DNA of 64,000 bases from Pseudomonas sp. TH43 (GCF_016650635.1 NZ_JAEKFI010000002.1:372001-436000), one strand, 5' to 3'; numbered from the stretch's first letter, positions 17,604 to 27,521 are shown. Notes: generated by a model from the letters alone, not told the origin. Made by a program: numbers and translations.

Positions 17604-18566
17604 ATGAACAAACTCAGCCACGCCAGCCTTGAGCAGGCGGCGCACTGGTACGTGCAATTGCACGACGCGCCGGTCGCCGATCAGGAACACCTGCGCTGGC
17701 AAGCATGGCTGGCCCAGAGCCCAGAGCATCAGGCGGCCTGGAGCTACGTCGAACGCGTCGGCCAGCGGTTCGCGCCGCTGCAAGGCGACGGCGAAACTCA
17801 CGCCATCAGCCACGCCTTGCGTACCAGCAGCCGCTCCTCGATCAGTCGTCGACAGTCACTCAAGGGCTTGCTGATTGTTGCGGCGACCGGGCTCACCGGT
17901 CTGGCCGCATGGCGCAGCACACCGCTAATCGAGCGGCTCAGTGCCGACCTGTCGACCGGCACTGGCGAAACCCGCGAAACGACACTCAGCGATGGCAGCC
18001 GGATCTGGCTCAACGCGTTGAGCACGCTGAATGTGCGTTTCGACACAACGCGTCGTTTGTTGCTGCTTCGTGCTGGCGAAGTGCTGATCGACACCGCCAA
18101 GGATCCACACAGGACTTTCCTGGTGGACACTGAACAGGGCCGGATGCGCGCATTGGGCACGCGCTTCAGCGTCCGCCAGAACGACCGCAACACCCTGCTC
18201 AATGTGTATGAAGGCGCGGTCGAGGTACGCAACCAGCAAGGTCAGACGCAAGTGGTTCAGGCTGGCCAGCAATTGGCGTTCGGCATGGCTCGATTGGGCA
18301 CAGTCACCGCGGCCAGCCCGTCACGCGAGGCCTGGCGCCAGGGCCTGCTGCTGGCGGATAACCTGCCGCTGGGCGAACTGATCGAAGAACTCAGCCGTTA
18401 TCGCCCAGGGCATCTGCATTGCGATCCGGCCGTGGCCAATTTGCCGGTGATGGGTTCGTTCCCCCTCAAGGACACCGATCAAGCCTTGCGCCTGCTGGAA
18501 GCGGCATTGCCGATCCGCGTCGACAAGACTTTCAACTGGTGGGTCAGCGTCGGGCCGAAAGCCTGA
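17604..18566 (+). CDS. FecR-type anti-sigma/sigma regulator
   Basis: A 320-residue single-pass inner-membrane regulator. The N-terminal cytoplasmic DUF4880-type domain (ASLEQAAHWYVQLHD, then AWLAQSPEHQAAWSYVERV) binds sigma. A membrane segment lies near residues 88-106 (LKGLLIVAATGLTGLAAW). The periplasmic FecR domain follows (TTLSDGSRIWLNALSTLNV) and contacts the receptor STN domain. Start at 17604, four bases after the sigma stop; an in-frame TTG at 17592 is less likely. Signalling role is from established FecIRA knowledge. Confidence 0.92.
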   Translation: MNKLSHASLEQAAHWYVQLHDAPVADQEHLRWQAWLAQSPEHQAAWSYVERVGQRFAPLQGDGETHAISHALRTSSRSSISRRQSLKGLLIVAATGLTGLAAWRSTPLIERLSADLSTGTGETRETTLSDGSRIWLNALSTLNVRFDTTRRLLLLRAGEVLIDTAKDPHRTFLVDTEQGRMRALGTRFSVRQNDRNTLLNVYEGAVEVRNQQGQTQVVQAGQQLAFGMARLGTVTAASPSREAWRQGLLLADNLPLGELIEELSRYRPGHLHCDPAVANLPVMGSFPLKDTDQALRLLEAALPIRVDKTFNWWVSVGPKA

Positions 18567-18583
18567 GGTTTTTTTTACCTGGC

Positions 18584-18616
18584 GGTTCCCTTTGGGCGCG
18601 TTCATTCGGTTAACCC
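18584..18616 (+). promoter_or_regulatory. Putative ECF-sigma promoter upstream of transducing TonB receptor
   Basis: GGTTCCCTTT at 18584-18593, an 11-base spacer, then TTCGGTTAACCC at 18605-18616, 40 bases before the receptor ATG. The same two blocks with the same spacing occur at 39768-39800 before the second receptor. The identical geometry in otherwise unlike sequence supports a sigma-specific promoter; which base is +1 is unknown. Confidence 0.75.
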
Positions 18617-18656
18617 TGAGCAACCCCCACTTCGTTGATCGCCACCGGAAAACTGC

Positions 18657-21083
18657 ATGTTGCGCTCCACTCTAGTTCGCCCCCGTTTTGCTCTGGCCTT
18701 GGCATTTGCCGTGTCGGGACTGTGCGCCTCGATTGCGCAAGCAGAGGCGCAGAAACAGCATTATTCGGTCGCTGCGGGCTCACTGGTTTCAGCGCTCAAC
18801 CGTTTCGCCGAACAAAGCGGCGTGTTCATCGCCGGTCACAACGATCTTGCCGCAGACAAGCACAGCCCCGGACTGAACGGCGATTACACCGCGCAACAAG
18901 CCCTGCAAATTCTGCTCAAGGGCAGCGGCTTGCAAGCTCAGCCGCAAACCGGTGGCGGCTATGTCCTGCGGACCAAGGCCTCTGAAGAACCGCTGCAACT
19001 GGACGCCACCACCATCAACAGCAAAACCCTCGGAGCCCTCACCGAAGACACCCATGCCTACACCACCGGGCAAATTTCGTCGGCCACTGGCCTGCCGCTG
19101 TCCCTGCGCGAAACCCCGCAATCGGTCACCGTGATCACTCGTCAGCAACTCGACGATCAAGGCGCGACTGGCATCGCCGATGTGCTACGCCGCGCGCCGG
19201 GCATCAGCGTGCAGAACTACGACAGCGAGCGCTGGGAGTTTTCCAGCCGTGGCGCGCCGATCACCAATTTCCAGTACGACGGGGTCAATACCGACTACGA
19301 CGGCGTCTACGATTACGGCACCACCAGCACCGACATGGCGACGTTCGACCGGGTCGAAATCATCAAAGGTGCAACAGGCCTGATGACCGGTTCAGGCGAT
19401 CCTTCTGCCACGGTCAACCTGATCCGTAAACGCCCTACTCCTGCGTTCAAAGCTTCGCTGAGCGGCAGCGTCGGTTCTTGGGACAACTACCGCAGTGAGG
19501 CCGACGTCTCCGGCCCGTTAACCGCGAGCGGCAACCTGCGCGCGCGCTTCGTTGGCGTCCATCAGGAACGCAGCGCCCACGCCGATCATTACCAGAACAG
19601 CAAGGACATCGCCTACGCCATCGTCGAAGCCGACCTGAGCCCGGAGACCCTGCTGACCCTTGGTTTTGATCAGCAGAATACTCGTTCGCGCGGCGCCAGC
19701 TGGACCGGGTTCCCGATGTTCTACAGCGACGGCGCGCGGACGAACTTCTCCCGCTCGTTCAACCCGGCCACTGATTGGAGCCGCAGGGATTTCAGCAACC
19801 AGACGCTGTTCGCCGCCGTCACCCGGCACCTGCAGAACGACTGGACGCTGAAGCTCAGCTACGACCGCAAACACCGCGAGCACGACACCCTGCTCGGCTC
19901 CGCGAGTGGCGGCAACCCGGATCCTGTGACCGGCGACGGCATGTTCCTGTACATGGGCAAATTCAAGGGCGACGAAGTGCAGGACAATGTCGATCTCAAC
20001 CTCGGCGGGCCGTTCAGCCTGTTCGGTCGCGAACATCAGTTGATCGTCGGTTTCATGTTGATGAACACCCGCCAGGACAACCCGGTGTACGGCTCGGTTT
20101 ATCCGGCGCTGGATGACAGCATTTTTGACTGGCACGGTGAGTTCGCCAAACCCGACATCCCGCAGGTCGGCACCGACGCCATCCGTCAGCGCCAGACCGG
20201 CGCGTACCTCTCGACCCGCTTCAAGGCCAGCGACGATCTGGCGTTGATACTCGGCGCACGTGTCAGCGATTTCAGCGCCAGCGACCACCTCGACTATCGC
20301 GATCCAGACACCGTCAACGTCCGCGACGGCTACCGCCAGACCGGTGTAGTCACGCCATACGCGGGCGCGGTCTACGACCTCGACGACACGTACTCGCTGT
20401 ACACCAGTTACACACACATCTATCAGCCACAACTGAGCAAGGACGCCTCGCGCCAAGTACTCGATCCGGTGCAAGGCGACAGCTATGAAGCGGGGATAAA
20501 AGCCGAATACTTCGGCGGTCGGCTCAACGCCAGTTTTGCCGTGTTCCGCATCGAACAGGACAACGTCGCCGAACAAGTCAGCGGCTTTGACAACGCGGCG
20601 GTGTACCGCGCCGTTCAGGGGGCAACGACCAAAGGCTTTGAGTTCGAACTGGCCGGTGAAGTCGCTGAAGGCTGGAATCTCTCCGCCGGCTACGCCTACA
20701 ACCACACGCGCGATGCTCGTGGTGATCCGGTGTACGCCTCAATCCTGCAGACCACTGCGCCTGAGCAGTTGGTGCGGCTGTTCAGCAGCTATCGCCTGCC
20801 CGGCGCTTGGCAGAATCTGACATTGGGCGGCGGCGTCAGTTGGCAAAGTGAATTTTTCGGCAACGTGTTCCAGCCCGCCGCGGGCCAGAACGTGCGCATC
20901 ACTCAGGACAGTTATTACTTGGTCGACGCAATGGCGCGTTACCGCTTCAACGACCACCTGAGCACCACGCTCAACGCGAAAAACCTCTTCGACAAGCCCT
21001 ACTACACCGGCCTCGGCAACTTCGGCACCGGGTTCTATGGCGAACCGCGCAGCCTGCAATTGACCACGCGTTGGGATTTCTGA
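18657..21083 (+). CDS. TonB-dependent siderophore receptor with STN signalling domain
   Basis: An 808-residue outer-membrane receptor. Signal peptide residues 1-30 (ALAFAVSGLCASIAQA), STN domain about 35-105 (HYSVAAGSLVSALNRFAEQS), TonB-box/plug about 115-265 (RETPQSVTVITRQQLDDQG, then IIKGATGLMTGSGDPSATVN), then the 22-strand barrel ending in aromatic Phe (LTTRWDF). The STN domain passes the ligand signal to FecR. It is closely paralogous to the receptor at 39848 across plug and barrel. The ligand is probably a ferric siderophore, of unknown type. Confidence 0.95.
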   Translation: MLRSTLVRPRFALALAFAVSGLCASIAQAEAQKQHYSVAAGSLVSALNRFAEQSGVFIAGHNDLAADKHSPGLNGDYTAQQALQILLKGSGLQAQPQTGGGYVLRTKASEEPLQLDATTINSKTLGALTEDTHAYTTGQISSATGLPLSLRETPQSVTVITRQQLDDQGATGIADVLRRAPGISVQNYDSERWEFSSRGAPITNFQYDGVNTDYDGVYDYGTTSTDMATFDRVEIIKGATGLMTGSGDPSATVNLIRKRPTPAFKASLSGSVGSWDNYRSEADVSGPLTASGNLRARFVGVHQERSAHADHYQNSKDIAYAIVEADLSPETLLTLGFDQQNTRSRGASWTGFPMFYSDGARTNFSRSFNPATDWSRRDFSNQTLFAAVTRHLQNDWTLKLSYDRKHREHDTLLGSASGGNPDPVTGDGMFLYMGKFKGDEVQDNVDLNLGGPFSLFGREHQLIVGFMLMNTRQDNPVYGSVYPALDDSIFDWHGEFAKPDIPQVGTDAIRQRQTGAYLSTRFKASDDLALILGARVSDFSASDHLDYRDPDTVNVRDGYRQTGVVTPYAGAVYDLDDTYSLYTSYTHIYQPQLSKDASRQVLDPVQGDSYEAGIKAEYFGGRLNASFAVFRIEQDNVAEQVSGFDNAAVYRAVQGATTKGFEFELAGEVAEGWNLSAGYAYNHTRDARGDPVYASILQTTAPEQLVRLFSSYRLPGAWQNLTLGGGVSWQSEFFGNVFQPAAGQNVRITQDSYYLVDAMARYRFNDHLSTTLNAKNLFDKPYYTGLGNFGTGFYGEPRSLQLTTRWDF

Positions 21084-21365
21084 GGTTGCCGCCGATTTAC
21101 GGTTGCTTCAGGTACTGCACTGGAAACCTTGTTCATAGCAACTGACAGCTCAACGGCGCGGCGCTGGCCGAGGCCGTGGCGAACAGGCAGGCGAACAAGT
21201 GAACGTGGGGCAACCGTGATGCGCAGCGTGCTTGCGGCAAAATCGGGGCGGCAAGTCTATTGGCAATCGAATGTGCGCGCACTTGTCGATCTACGGCGCT
21301 GCCAGTCGACCAAGGACTGTCTACGCTGATAGTCCAGCGTGTCTAACCTGCCGAGGATGACTGCC
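21084..21365. other. Intergenic region after TonB receptor
   Basis: About 280 bases without a convincing gene. A short open stretch ending near 21201 (LAEAVANRQANK then stop) has no recognised relative. No REP palindrome and no T-tailed hairpin is seen. Confidence 0.4.
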
Positions 21366-21869
21366 ATGCAACGCTTTCAGAAACTCACGCCCTGCCTGTG
21401 GTTCGACGATCAGGCCGAAGCGGCGGCGAAGTTCTACTGCTCGATCTTCGATCACGCAAAAATCACCGGCCTGACCCACTACAGCAAGGTCGGCCAGGAG
21501 TTTCACGGCAAGCCGGAAGGTGCGGTGATGACCGTCAGTTTCGAACTCGACGGCCAGACGTTTACCGGGCTCAACGGTGGGCCGATGCTCGAGTTCAACG
21601 AGGCGATCTCGTTTCAGATCAATTGCCAGAACCAGGAAGAAGTCGACCACTTCTGGGGCAATCTTTCTGCCGGTGGCCCGGTCGAGGCGCAGCAATGCGG
21701 TTGGCTCAAGGACAAATTCGGCGTGTCGTGGCAGATCGTGCCAACAGCGTTCATGCAGATGATGCTGGATGCCGACACCAGCAAGTCGCAGCGGGCGATG
21801 CAGGCGATGTTCCAGATGAAAAAACCAGACATTGCCGAACTGGAACGGGCCTTTGCCGGCCAGAGCTAA
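21366..21869 (+). CDS. VOC superfamily protein, PhnB/3-demethylubiquinone methyltransferase-like domain
   Basis: A 167-residue glyoxalase-fold protein of the PhnB-like type. The start is FQKLTPCLWFDDQAEAAAKF, with the following FYCSIFDHAKI, and the C-terminal half has FGVSWQIVPTAF typical of the family. Reactions in this family are mostly unassigned. The start at 21366 has GAGG 9 bases upstream; earlier in-frame starts at 21357 and 21339 are possible. It is followed 35 bases later by an AraC regulator on the same strand. Confidence 0.85.
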   Translation: MQRFQKLTPCLWFDDQAEAAAKFYCSIFDHAKITGLTHYSKVGQEFHGKPEGAVMTVSFELDGQTFTGLNGGPMLEFNEAISFQINCQNQEEVDHFWGNLSAGGPVEAQQCGWLKDKFGVSWQIVPTAFMQMMLDADTSKSQRAMQAMFQMKKPDIAELERAFAGQS

Positions 21870-21904
21870 TACACTCGGGCCCTGGCCTGCCGGGAATAAC
21901 AACA

Positions 21905-22738
21905 ATGAAGCACACCACCGCCAAAAACCCTGAAACAGCCCCGCGTTTCTGGCGCGACGACGCCCTGCCCTTCATCGAAGCCCGAGCCATCGCCGATGGC
22001 CGCGAAGTCTGTTATGCCCGGCACTCACATGCGCACTTCTCGATCGGTGCGATCACTTCCGGGCGCAGTACTTACGTCCACGAGCAGGCGCAATTCGAGG
22101 TCGCGGCGGGCACGGTGGTGCTGATGAATCCCGGTGATGTGCACGCCTGTAATCCGATTGATGACCAGCCGTGGTCATACGTGATGTTGTACGTCGAGAC
22201 GCCCTGGCTGACGGATTTGCAGCATCAATCCGGGTTTACCGAGGATGTGCAGTTTCGGCGGTTTTCAGCCACGCATTTGCAGGACGTCGGGCTTTTTCGC
22301 GAACTGATCGCGCTTTATGACGTTCTGGTTGACGATCAACAGGATGTGCTGCGTAAACAGAGCACGGCGGTGGAGTTTTTCAGCGATCTGCAACTGCGCC
22401 TCAACCCGGGCGATCAGCCGTTGCGCGAGCCGAACTTCAAGCTCGAACGCGCCGCCGATTACATTCGTGAACATTGCACCGATCTGCTCAGCCTCGACGA
22501 CATCTGCACTGCGGCGCAACTGTCACCGTCGTATCTGATCCGCGCCTTCAAACAGCATTACGGCATGACCCCGCATGCCTTTCTGGTTAACCAGCGCATC
22601 CAGTTCGCCCGCGAACGCCTGCGCCATGGGCAGTTGATTGCCGACGTGGCGCTGGCGGCCGGCTTCGCCGATCAGGCGCACTTTCAGCGTGCGTTCAAAC
22701 AACATCTGGCGGCAACCCCGGGGCAATATCGGGGTTAA
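21905..22738 (+). CDS. AraC family transcriptional regulator
   Basis: A 277-residue regulator with an N-terminal AraC-type cupin (HSHAHFSIGAITSGRSTY) and a C-terminal pair of helix-turn-helix motifs: LLSLDDICTAAQLSPSYLIR followed by FKQHYGMTPHAFLVNQRI, and IADVALAAGFADQAHFQRAF. The cupin binds a small effector. The target is unknown; the VOC gene upstream is a candidate operon partner. A neighbouring exporter, common for this class, is not present here. Confidence 0.9.
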   Translation: MKHTTAKNPETAPRFWRDDALPFIEARAIADGREVCYARHSHAHFSIGAITSGRSTYVHEQAQFEVAAGTVVLMNPGDVHACNPIDDQPWSYVMLYVETPWLTDLQHQSGFTEDVQFRRFSATHLQDVGLFRELIALYDVLVDDQQDVLRKQSTAVEFFSDLQLRLNPGDQPLREPNFKLERAADYIREHCTDLLSLDDICTAAQLSPSYLIRAFKQHYGMTPHAFLVNQRIQFARERLRHGQLIADVALAAGFADQAHFQRAFKQHLAATPGQYRG

Positions 22739-23000
22739 ACCAACTCATTCCATAAGCCATATTAAATTCAACTTGTTTCACTAAAAGCAATTCAATAAGC
22801 CGCCTATTCTTCCCTGCCCACACTCACTTCCCACTCGCGCGCGCAATAGAAACAATTGCAATCAACAAGTGCCGTGACTTTAACCAACTCGATTAATACC
22901 CTGCCCGCACAAGCACACCAATGGCGCGAAAGCCCTCGATAAATATCACCTGACATTCGCGCAATGTCTGCCAAACTAATCAGAATATGGAGATTCATAG

Positions 23001-26000
23001 ATGCAGCAGCCTTATGCTCATTTTTCGACGCATGAAGATAAACTTCAAAAACAATCTGTCAGCAAAGCCCTGTCAAACTTTCTGAAAGATGAGTTTGTAA
23101 GAAATACAATCGAATGGGCAAGGGATCGCCTGTCGGTAACCCGCACTCCTGGCTCAAGTTTCGATCAATTGCACCGACCGGCGGCGCTGCTGTTGATCAA
23201 CATGATCAAGCACCCGGCGTTCCTGGAGATTCGCCGAGCCCAATCCATCGCGCTTAATGTCGTCTTTCAGGTTGATGAACAGGCACGTATGTTCTACACC
23301 CACGAGAATGTCAGCGCACAGCCCGGCGTGGCTGATCCGCAGAGCTGGAACGCTACCGGTTTTTTTACTCGGACCGAGATCACTGAGGCGGTCGTCAATG
23401 TTGCAGGCTTTAGTGAAGATCTGAAACTATTGGCAAACAGTGCCAAATCGACAGGTGGACTGATCAGTTCGGGTCAGTCGATCACCGTGGACCAATGGTT
23501 GAGGTTCAACAAATTGCCACTTCCGGTTTCGGAAGAAACCAGCAATGAACTGATCGACTTACTTAACTTCTCCACACTGCCAGAGCCTCCCCGTTATGCA
23601 AACTACTGGCAGTTGCTCAATGCCCCAGAAGAGTCGCCCTTCCAACTGAATAAAGAAAACCGAGCGATCATCCGCCAGATAAACGAACGGGCCACCGCTA
23701 ATGAAATACCTCTGATCGAGGAATATGGCGCTTCTCTTGTGATTGAAAGTGGCTCACCCGATGGTTTGTCGGACAGCCCGGGGTATCGGTTGAAGCGGCT
23801 GATCGACGATATGTTCAGGACGTCTGAACAGGCCCACGAATACATCGAGGCTCTTGACTGGTTTAAAGAAACGACCGACGCGCCAGCTTCGCCCGAGTTT
23901 GTCGAACAGCTGATCATTGCCGCGATCCTGCTTGACCTTGATGCCGACGCAGATATCACCGCCACCTCGTTCGCAGGCTACGATCTATATTCATCGCGCC
24001 ATATGCTCAATGCTCCGGCTACGGTGCGCCGCGAACTGGAAGAGCACCTGATCAACCAACGCGGGCTGAACAAGGTGATTGCACCGCTGGTGGCAGAGTT
24101 GGTGCTGGGCGGGATGGCCCCGGAATACCTGGTGACCGATGCCCCGGCCCAACTGAAAATCGCCACCCCTGGCTGGGTCATTTTCAGCCAGGCGGTGCAT
24201 TTTGCCGAAGCCATTTCGCCGGGTGTTTCGCGGGCTATGACTTATGAGCATCTGCTGGGTTTTGCACAGTTATCGAAGCTGACGCCGGAACTTGAAGCTG
24301 TTTATGCGCAGATCGCCGTTGACCCGATCATGACCTGGGCCTTGATGAACAAACTTGTCACGCGGGAAGCGGACGGCAGCCTGAGTGAAGACACCGCTCA
24401 AAAAGCATCTGCCGAATACCAGCGTTACGTTGATCAGATATTGCAGGCCTCCTCTCAACTTCGCCGCAAACTGCCCCATCGCAAGCCTCTGGCCCTGGAG
24501 GAAATGCGTAAGGAAGTTCCCGGCTGCGACCCTGACGAATTGCTGGTCAAGCACCGTGGCACAGGCGGCGGTAACGGCAGAAAGGTGTCGGTAGTTGATC
24601 TGTACATGGGCGACGAGCTGAATAGCGAAGACTGGAATCGAATCAAGGGTCGCAGTATTTATGAATCTTTCCCTAACCTGCTGAGACTGTATCCCGCCAA
24701 CGATTTATACGAAGAGGCCATCAACAGTTTCTCCATGCGCATGCAGGCGGCGATGGAGTGCAATATCAATGTTGCATTTTCTCAACTGCGCCCTCGCGAC
24801 CGTGGCTTTATTGAAAACGCTCATTTGGCTATTTATTGCGTTCAGCAGTCTACCTGGACGGACTTCGCAAGACTGCCTATATTCGGAGGCATTACACCCG
24901 AGCGCTCGGCGATTCCCGGCGATACCGGACGATTCGGCATTATCATCTGTGCGGTGATCCACTCGGAAATTCGCTGCTATGAATTGTTCCCGCTCAAGTC
25001 GCAATGCCGGTTCAACGAGAAACTGACGAGCGCATTCACCGGCCTGGTCAAACCCGATGGATTGGACAAGCCGACAGACTTCACCAGCCGAGAAAAATTT
25101 GACCGTCTGCCGATAGACGTCAAGGCCTACCTCAGCAACAGCGAGCCTCGCGACACACATTCCAAGGCATTCATACGCAAAGTCGGGGAGTTCCAAGAGT
25201 CCTGGCAAGACACTGACGGCGCAAGCACGCCGAACCGCTTCTTCCGTTCCAGCCGCAAGCAAGCCATCAGCACCCTGATTGCGAAGGAAATACCTGCGTT
25301 CACGGTGGCCGAACTCTGGCAAATGGGTTTTGACCAGACTCAGCGAGAAAAAGCCATTGCAACCACCGAGACCATTTTCAACACCCTGCTCAACGTGATT
25401 ATCCCTTTCAAGGAATGTGTCGAAGAACTGTCCTCCGGCGACAGTTCCAGGCAGATCAAAGCCATCAGTGGCTGTGTCATGGACGTGGTCGGTGTCGCTG
25501 CCGTTGTTGCCGCCGTGCCGTTGAAAATCGCCGGTACAGCGGTCAAGGCTACGACCACCGCCGCCCGCCTGCTTAACGGCTCCAAAGTGATCGCGGTGAC
25601 GATTCTGAACCTGTTCAATCCGCTGGATGGATTGCCGAAACTGTTGCAGGGCGGTGGCAGGCTGATTGGGCGCAGCCTGAAAAAGCTCGGTACACATGCC
25701 TCGGCTATCCCGCATGCCACACGCGAGCAACTGCGCCTTTTGACCGGCGCTTACAGCTATGACCTGGTCAAAGCGATCGACCACACTGGCTCTGCTTCAC
25801 GGATTCGCATGTCGCTCGATACCGTGGCGCATGCCCGCGCACTGTTCAAGGACGACAGCATCGAGACCCTTCAGCATGTTCTCACGCGTTTGAGTGACAA
25901 GAGCAGTGCCTTGCCCAAAGGGATGAGCTCAATTGAACTCGACCATTTGTTCGAAAATGCCGTGCGAGAGGCGTCTCTGCATTACCCGTCGTTTACAAAG

Positions 26001-26687
26001 CTGCAATCACTGATCGGCGCAGACGCGGCGGAGAGTATGTTGCGCTCTTACATGCAGTCTTTAGGTTTTCGTCATGGCGACAATTTCTATACGGCGAAGG
26101 ACTACGCTGAAACCCTCGACGATGTTGCGCGGATTGAGATTAAAAAAGCCACGTACATGACCGACTACCAGCAGAACGTGCTGAAAACTGATCTCGACAA
26201 AGCCCCTTACACTGATGTCATGCCCGAAGCGGCGTTCAATTTCCAGGGTCACACTGAACATTCAAAGAGAGCCGCCGCGTGGATGCTCAATGGCTCATCC
26301 TCGAAAGGAAACGATTTCGACAACATCCTCGCCGTGTTGCGCGAATACACGGGCAACAGCAAGTCACTGACTGATCCGGCCGTCATCACCGAAGTACACC
26401 GACGCCTGGTTCCTTCGGCCAGTGGGGTGATTCGCGACGCCGGCTCGGATGGCAAGTACGGCAGCAGCGTCACCGGTTTCTCGCTGCTTGGACAGCATCT
26501 GAAAACACTCGACACCACCCACCAACACTTTGACAAACACTTGCTTGCAGCGATCGTGGGTTTTCAGGGATTTGGCGACGGTAACGGCCGTACGGCGAGT
26601 GCGATGTATGCAATCAGCCAACTGCGTAACAACAATTTCACGCCTATGACGCCGCAGGCATTTCGCGTGTTGAACGGAATATTTTGA
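23001..26687 (+). CDS. Large toxin-like protein with C-terminal Fic domain (catalytic His replaced)
   Basis: A 1228-residue protein without a signal peptide. Residues 1-800 have the look of the Pseudomonas dermonecrotic-toxin-like (DUF6543) family; this is recalled only. A long hydrophobic, Ala/Val-rich stretch at about 815-870 (DVVGVAAVVAAVPLKIAGTA) could insert in a membrane. The last 100 residues show Fic features: HRRLVPSASGVIRDAG, then QGFGDGNGRTASAMYAI. In the canonical motif HxFx(D/E)GNGR the His is Gln here, so the usual AMP transfer may be absent or altered. It stands alone, with AT-rich flanks and a GGAG ribosome site, and is probably a secreted effector. Confidence 0.7.
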   Translation: MQQPYAHFSTHEDKLQKQSVSKALSNFLKDEFVRNTIEWARDRLSVTRTPGSSFDQLHRPAALLLINMIKHPAFLEIRRAQSIALNVVFQVDEQARMFYTHENVSAQPGVADPQSWNATGFFTRTEITEAVVNVAGFSEDLKLLANSAKSTGGLISSGQSITVDQWLRFNKLPLPVSEETSNELIDLLNFSTLPEPPRYANYWQLLNAPEESPFQLNKENRAIIRQINERATANEIPLIEEYGASLVIESGSPDGLSDSPGYRLKRLIDDMFRTSEQAHEYIEALDWFKETTDAPASPEFVEQLIIAAILLDLDADADITATSFAGYDLYSSRHMLNAPATVRRELEEHLINQRGLNKVIAPLVAELVLGGMAPEYLVTDAPAQLKIATPGWVIFSQAVHFAEAISPGVSRAMTYEHLLGFAQLSKLTPELEAVYAQIAVDPIMTWALMNKLVTREADGSLSEDTAQKASAEYQRYVDQILQASSQLRRKLPHRKPLALEEMRKEVPGCDPDELLVKHRGTGGGNGRKVSVVDLYMGDELNSEDWNRIKGRSIYESFPNLLRLYPANDLYEEAINSFSMRMQAAMECNINVAFSQLRPRDRGFIENAHLAIYCVQQSTWTDFARLPIFGGITPERSAIPGDTGRFGIIICAVIHSEIRCYELFPLKSQCRFNEKLTSAFTGLVKPDGLDKPTDFTSREKFDRLPIDVKAYLSNSEPRDTHSKAFIRKVGEFQESWQDTDGASTPNRFFRSSRKQAISTLIAKEIPAFTVAELWQMGFDQTQREKAIATTETIFNTLLNVIIPFKECVEELSSGDSSRQIKAISGCVMDVVGVAAVVAAVPLKIAGTAVKATTTAARLLNGSKVIAVTILNLFNPLDGLPKLLQGGGRLIGRSLKKLGTHASAIPHATREQLRLLTGAYSYDLVKAIDHTGSASRIRMSLDTVAHARALFKDDSIETLQHVLTRLSDKSSALPKGMSSIELDHLFENAVREASLHYPSFTKLQSLIGADAAESMLRSYMQSLGFRHGDNFYTAKDYAETLDDVARIEIKKATYMTDYQQNVLKTDLDKAPYTDVMPEAAFNFQGHTEHSKRAAAWMLNGSSSKGNDFDNILAVLREYTGNSKSLTDPAVITEVHRRLVPSASGVIRDAGSDGKYGSSVTGFSLLGQHLKTLDTTHQHFDKHLLAAIVGFQGFGDGNGRTASAMYAISQLRNNNFTPMTPQAFRVLNGIF

Positions 26688-26712
26688 GGTTGATCTTGTG
26701 AGGAGATGAAAG

Positions 26713-26746
26713 CGCTTCGTGCCGCCAGAGGTCGCGGCACGAAGCG
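26713..26746. terminator. Perfect 13-base-pair hairpin between toxin-like gene and lysE
   Basis: Stem CGCTTCGTGCCGC with its exact complement, eight-base loop. It lies 25 bases after the toxin stop and 15 bases before the end of the opposite gene. There is no T-run, so it may act as a transcript end stabiliser or a weak bidirectional terminator. Confidence 0.6.
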
Positions 26747-26761
26747 TCAGGGCAATGCTTT

Positions 26762-27349
26762 CTAGGTCGCCAACAAGTACGCCGCACACACCGCCAGCAA
26801 AAACGCCATGCTGCGATTGAACAAACGCATCCCCGCCGCGTTGCTCAAATACCCACGCAAAAACGTCCCGGCATACACCCAACAGCCGACCGACACATAG
26901 CAAATCACCAGATACACCGCCGCAAACTGCCAGACCAGCCGCGCCTCGCCATCCGCCACAAACGCGCCCATTCCCGCCACACAGGCCAGCCAGGCTTTGG
27001 GGTTGAGCCACTGCATCACCGCGCCATAAAGCATCGACGGCGCCCGTGCGCAATCCCTGGCGTTCAATTGGCCGTTATCGGTAGCCAGTTTCCAGGCCAT
27101 GAACAGCAGAAACGCCACCCCAGCCAGTTGCACCACCCGCGTCATGAACGGCCAGAGCTGCAGAACCTCATGCAGGCCGAGGCCCATCAACACCAACAAC
27201 AGCACAAACCCCAATGTCGCTCCGGCGACATGCCGCTGGCTGGCCCGAAAACCGAACTGCGCCCCCGAACTCAACGCCACGATATTCACCGGCCCCGGCG
27301 TGATCGACGCCGCCAACGCAAACGCCGCCATCGAAACAATCAGACTCAT
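26762..27349 (-). CDS. LysE family amino-acid exporter
   Basis: A 195-residue inner-membrane exporter of the LysE/RhtB type with about six hydrophobic helices. The family signature is seen near the N terminus (ALAASITPGPVNIVALSSG) and QWLNPKAWLACVAG in the second half. It would remove excess amino acids or related compounds. A second LysE-type gene lies at 30645 on the other side of the phytochrome pair, but the two are not close copies. Confidence 0.9.
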   Translation of the reverse strand: MSLIVSMAAFALAASITPGPVNIVALSSGAQFGFRASQRHVAGATLGFVLLLVLMGLGLHEVLQLWPFMTRVVQLAGVAFLLFMAWKLATDNGQLNARDCARAPSMLYGAVMQWLNPKAWLACVAGMGAFVADGEARLVWQFAAVYLVICYVSVGCWVYAGTFLRGYLSNAAGMRLFNRSMAFLLAVCAAYLLAT

Positions 27350-27430
27350 CGCACACCCGCTTCAACCCAAGGAACAAGGTGCCCACAGTAACGAGCACCC
27401 CGCCTACGGTATTGAACAAAACACCCCTAT

Positions 27431-27515
27431 GCAGGAGCTGCCGCAGGGCTGCGATCTTTTGCTCTTGTCTCTGAAAAACAACATCAAAAGATCGCAGCCT
27501 GCGGCAGCTCCTACA
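27431..27515. repeat. Long inverted repeat (GGAGCTGCCGCAGGCTGCGATC family)
   Basis: Inverted copies of AGGAGCTGCCGCAGG..GCTGCGATCTTTTG around a short AT-rich loop. The same element occurs at 32922, 38932 and 39656, and as a half copy at 58738. Here it sits between the start of lysE and the end of bphP. Confidence 0.9.
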
Positions 27516-27521
27516 GGGGGG

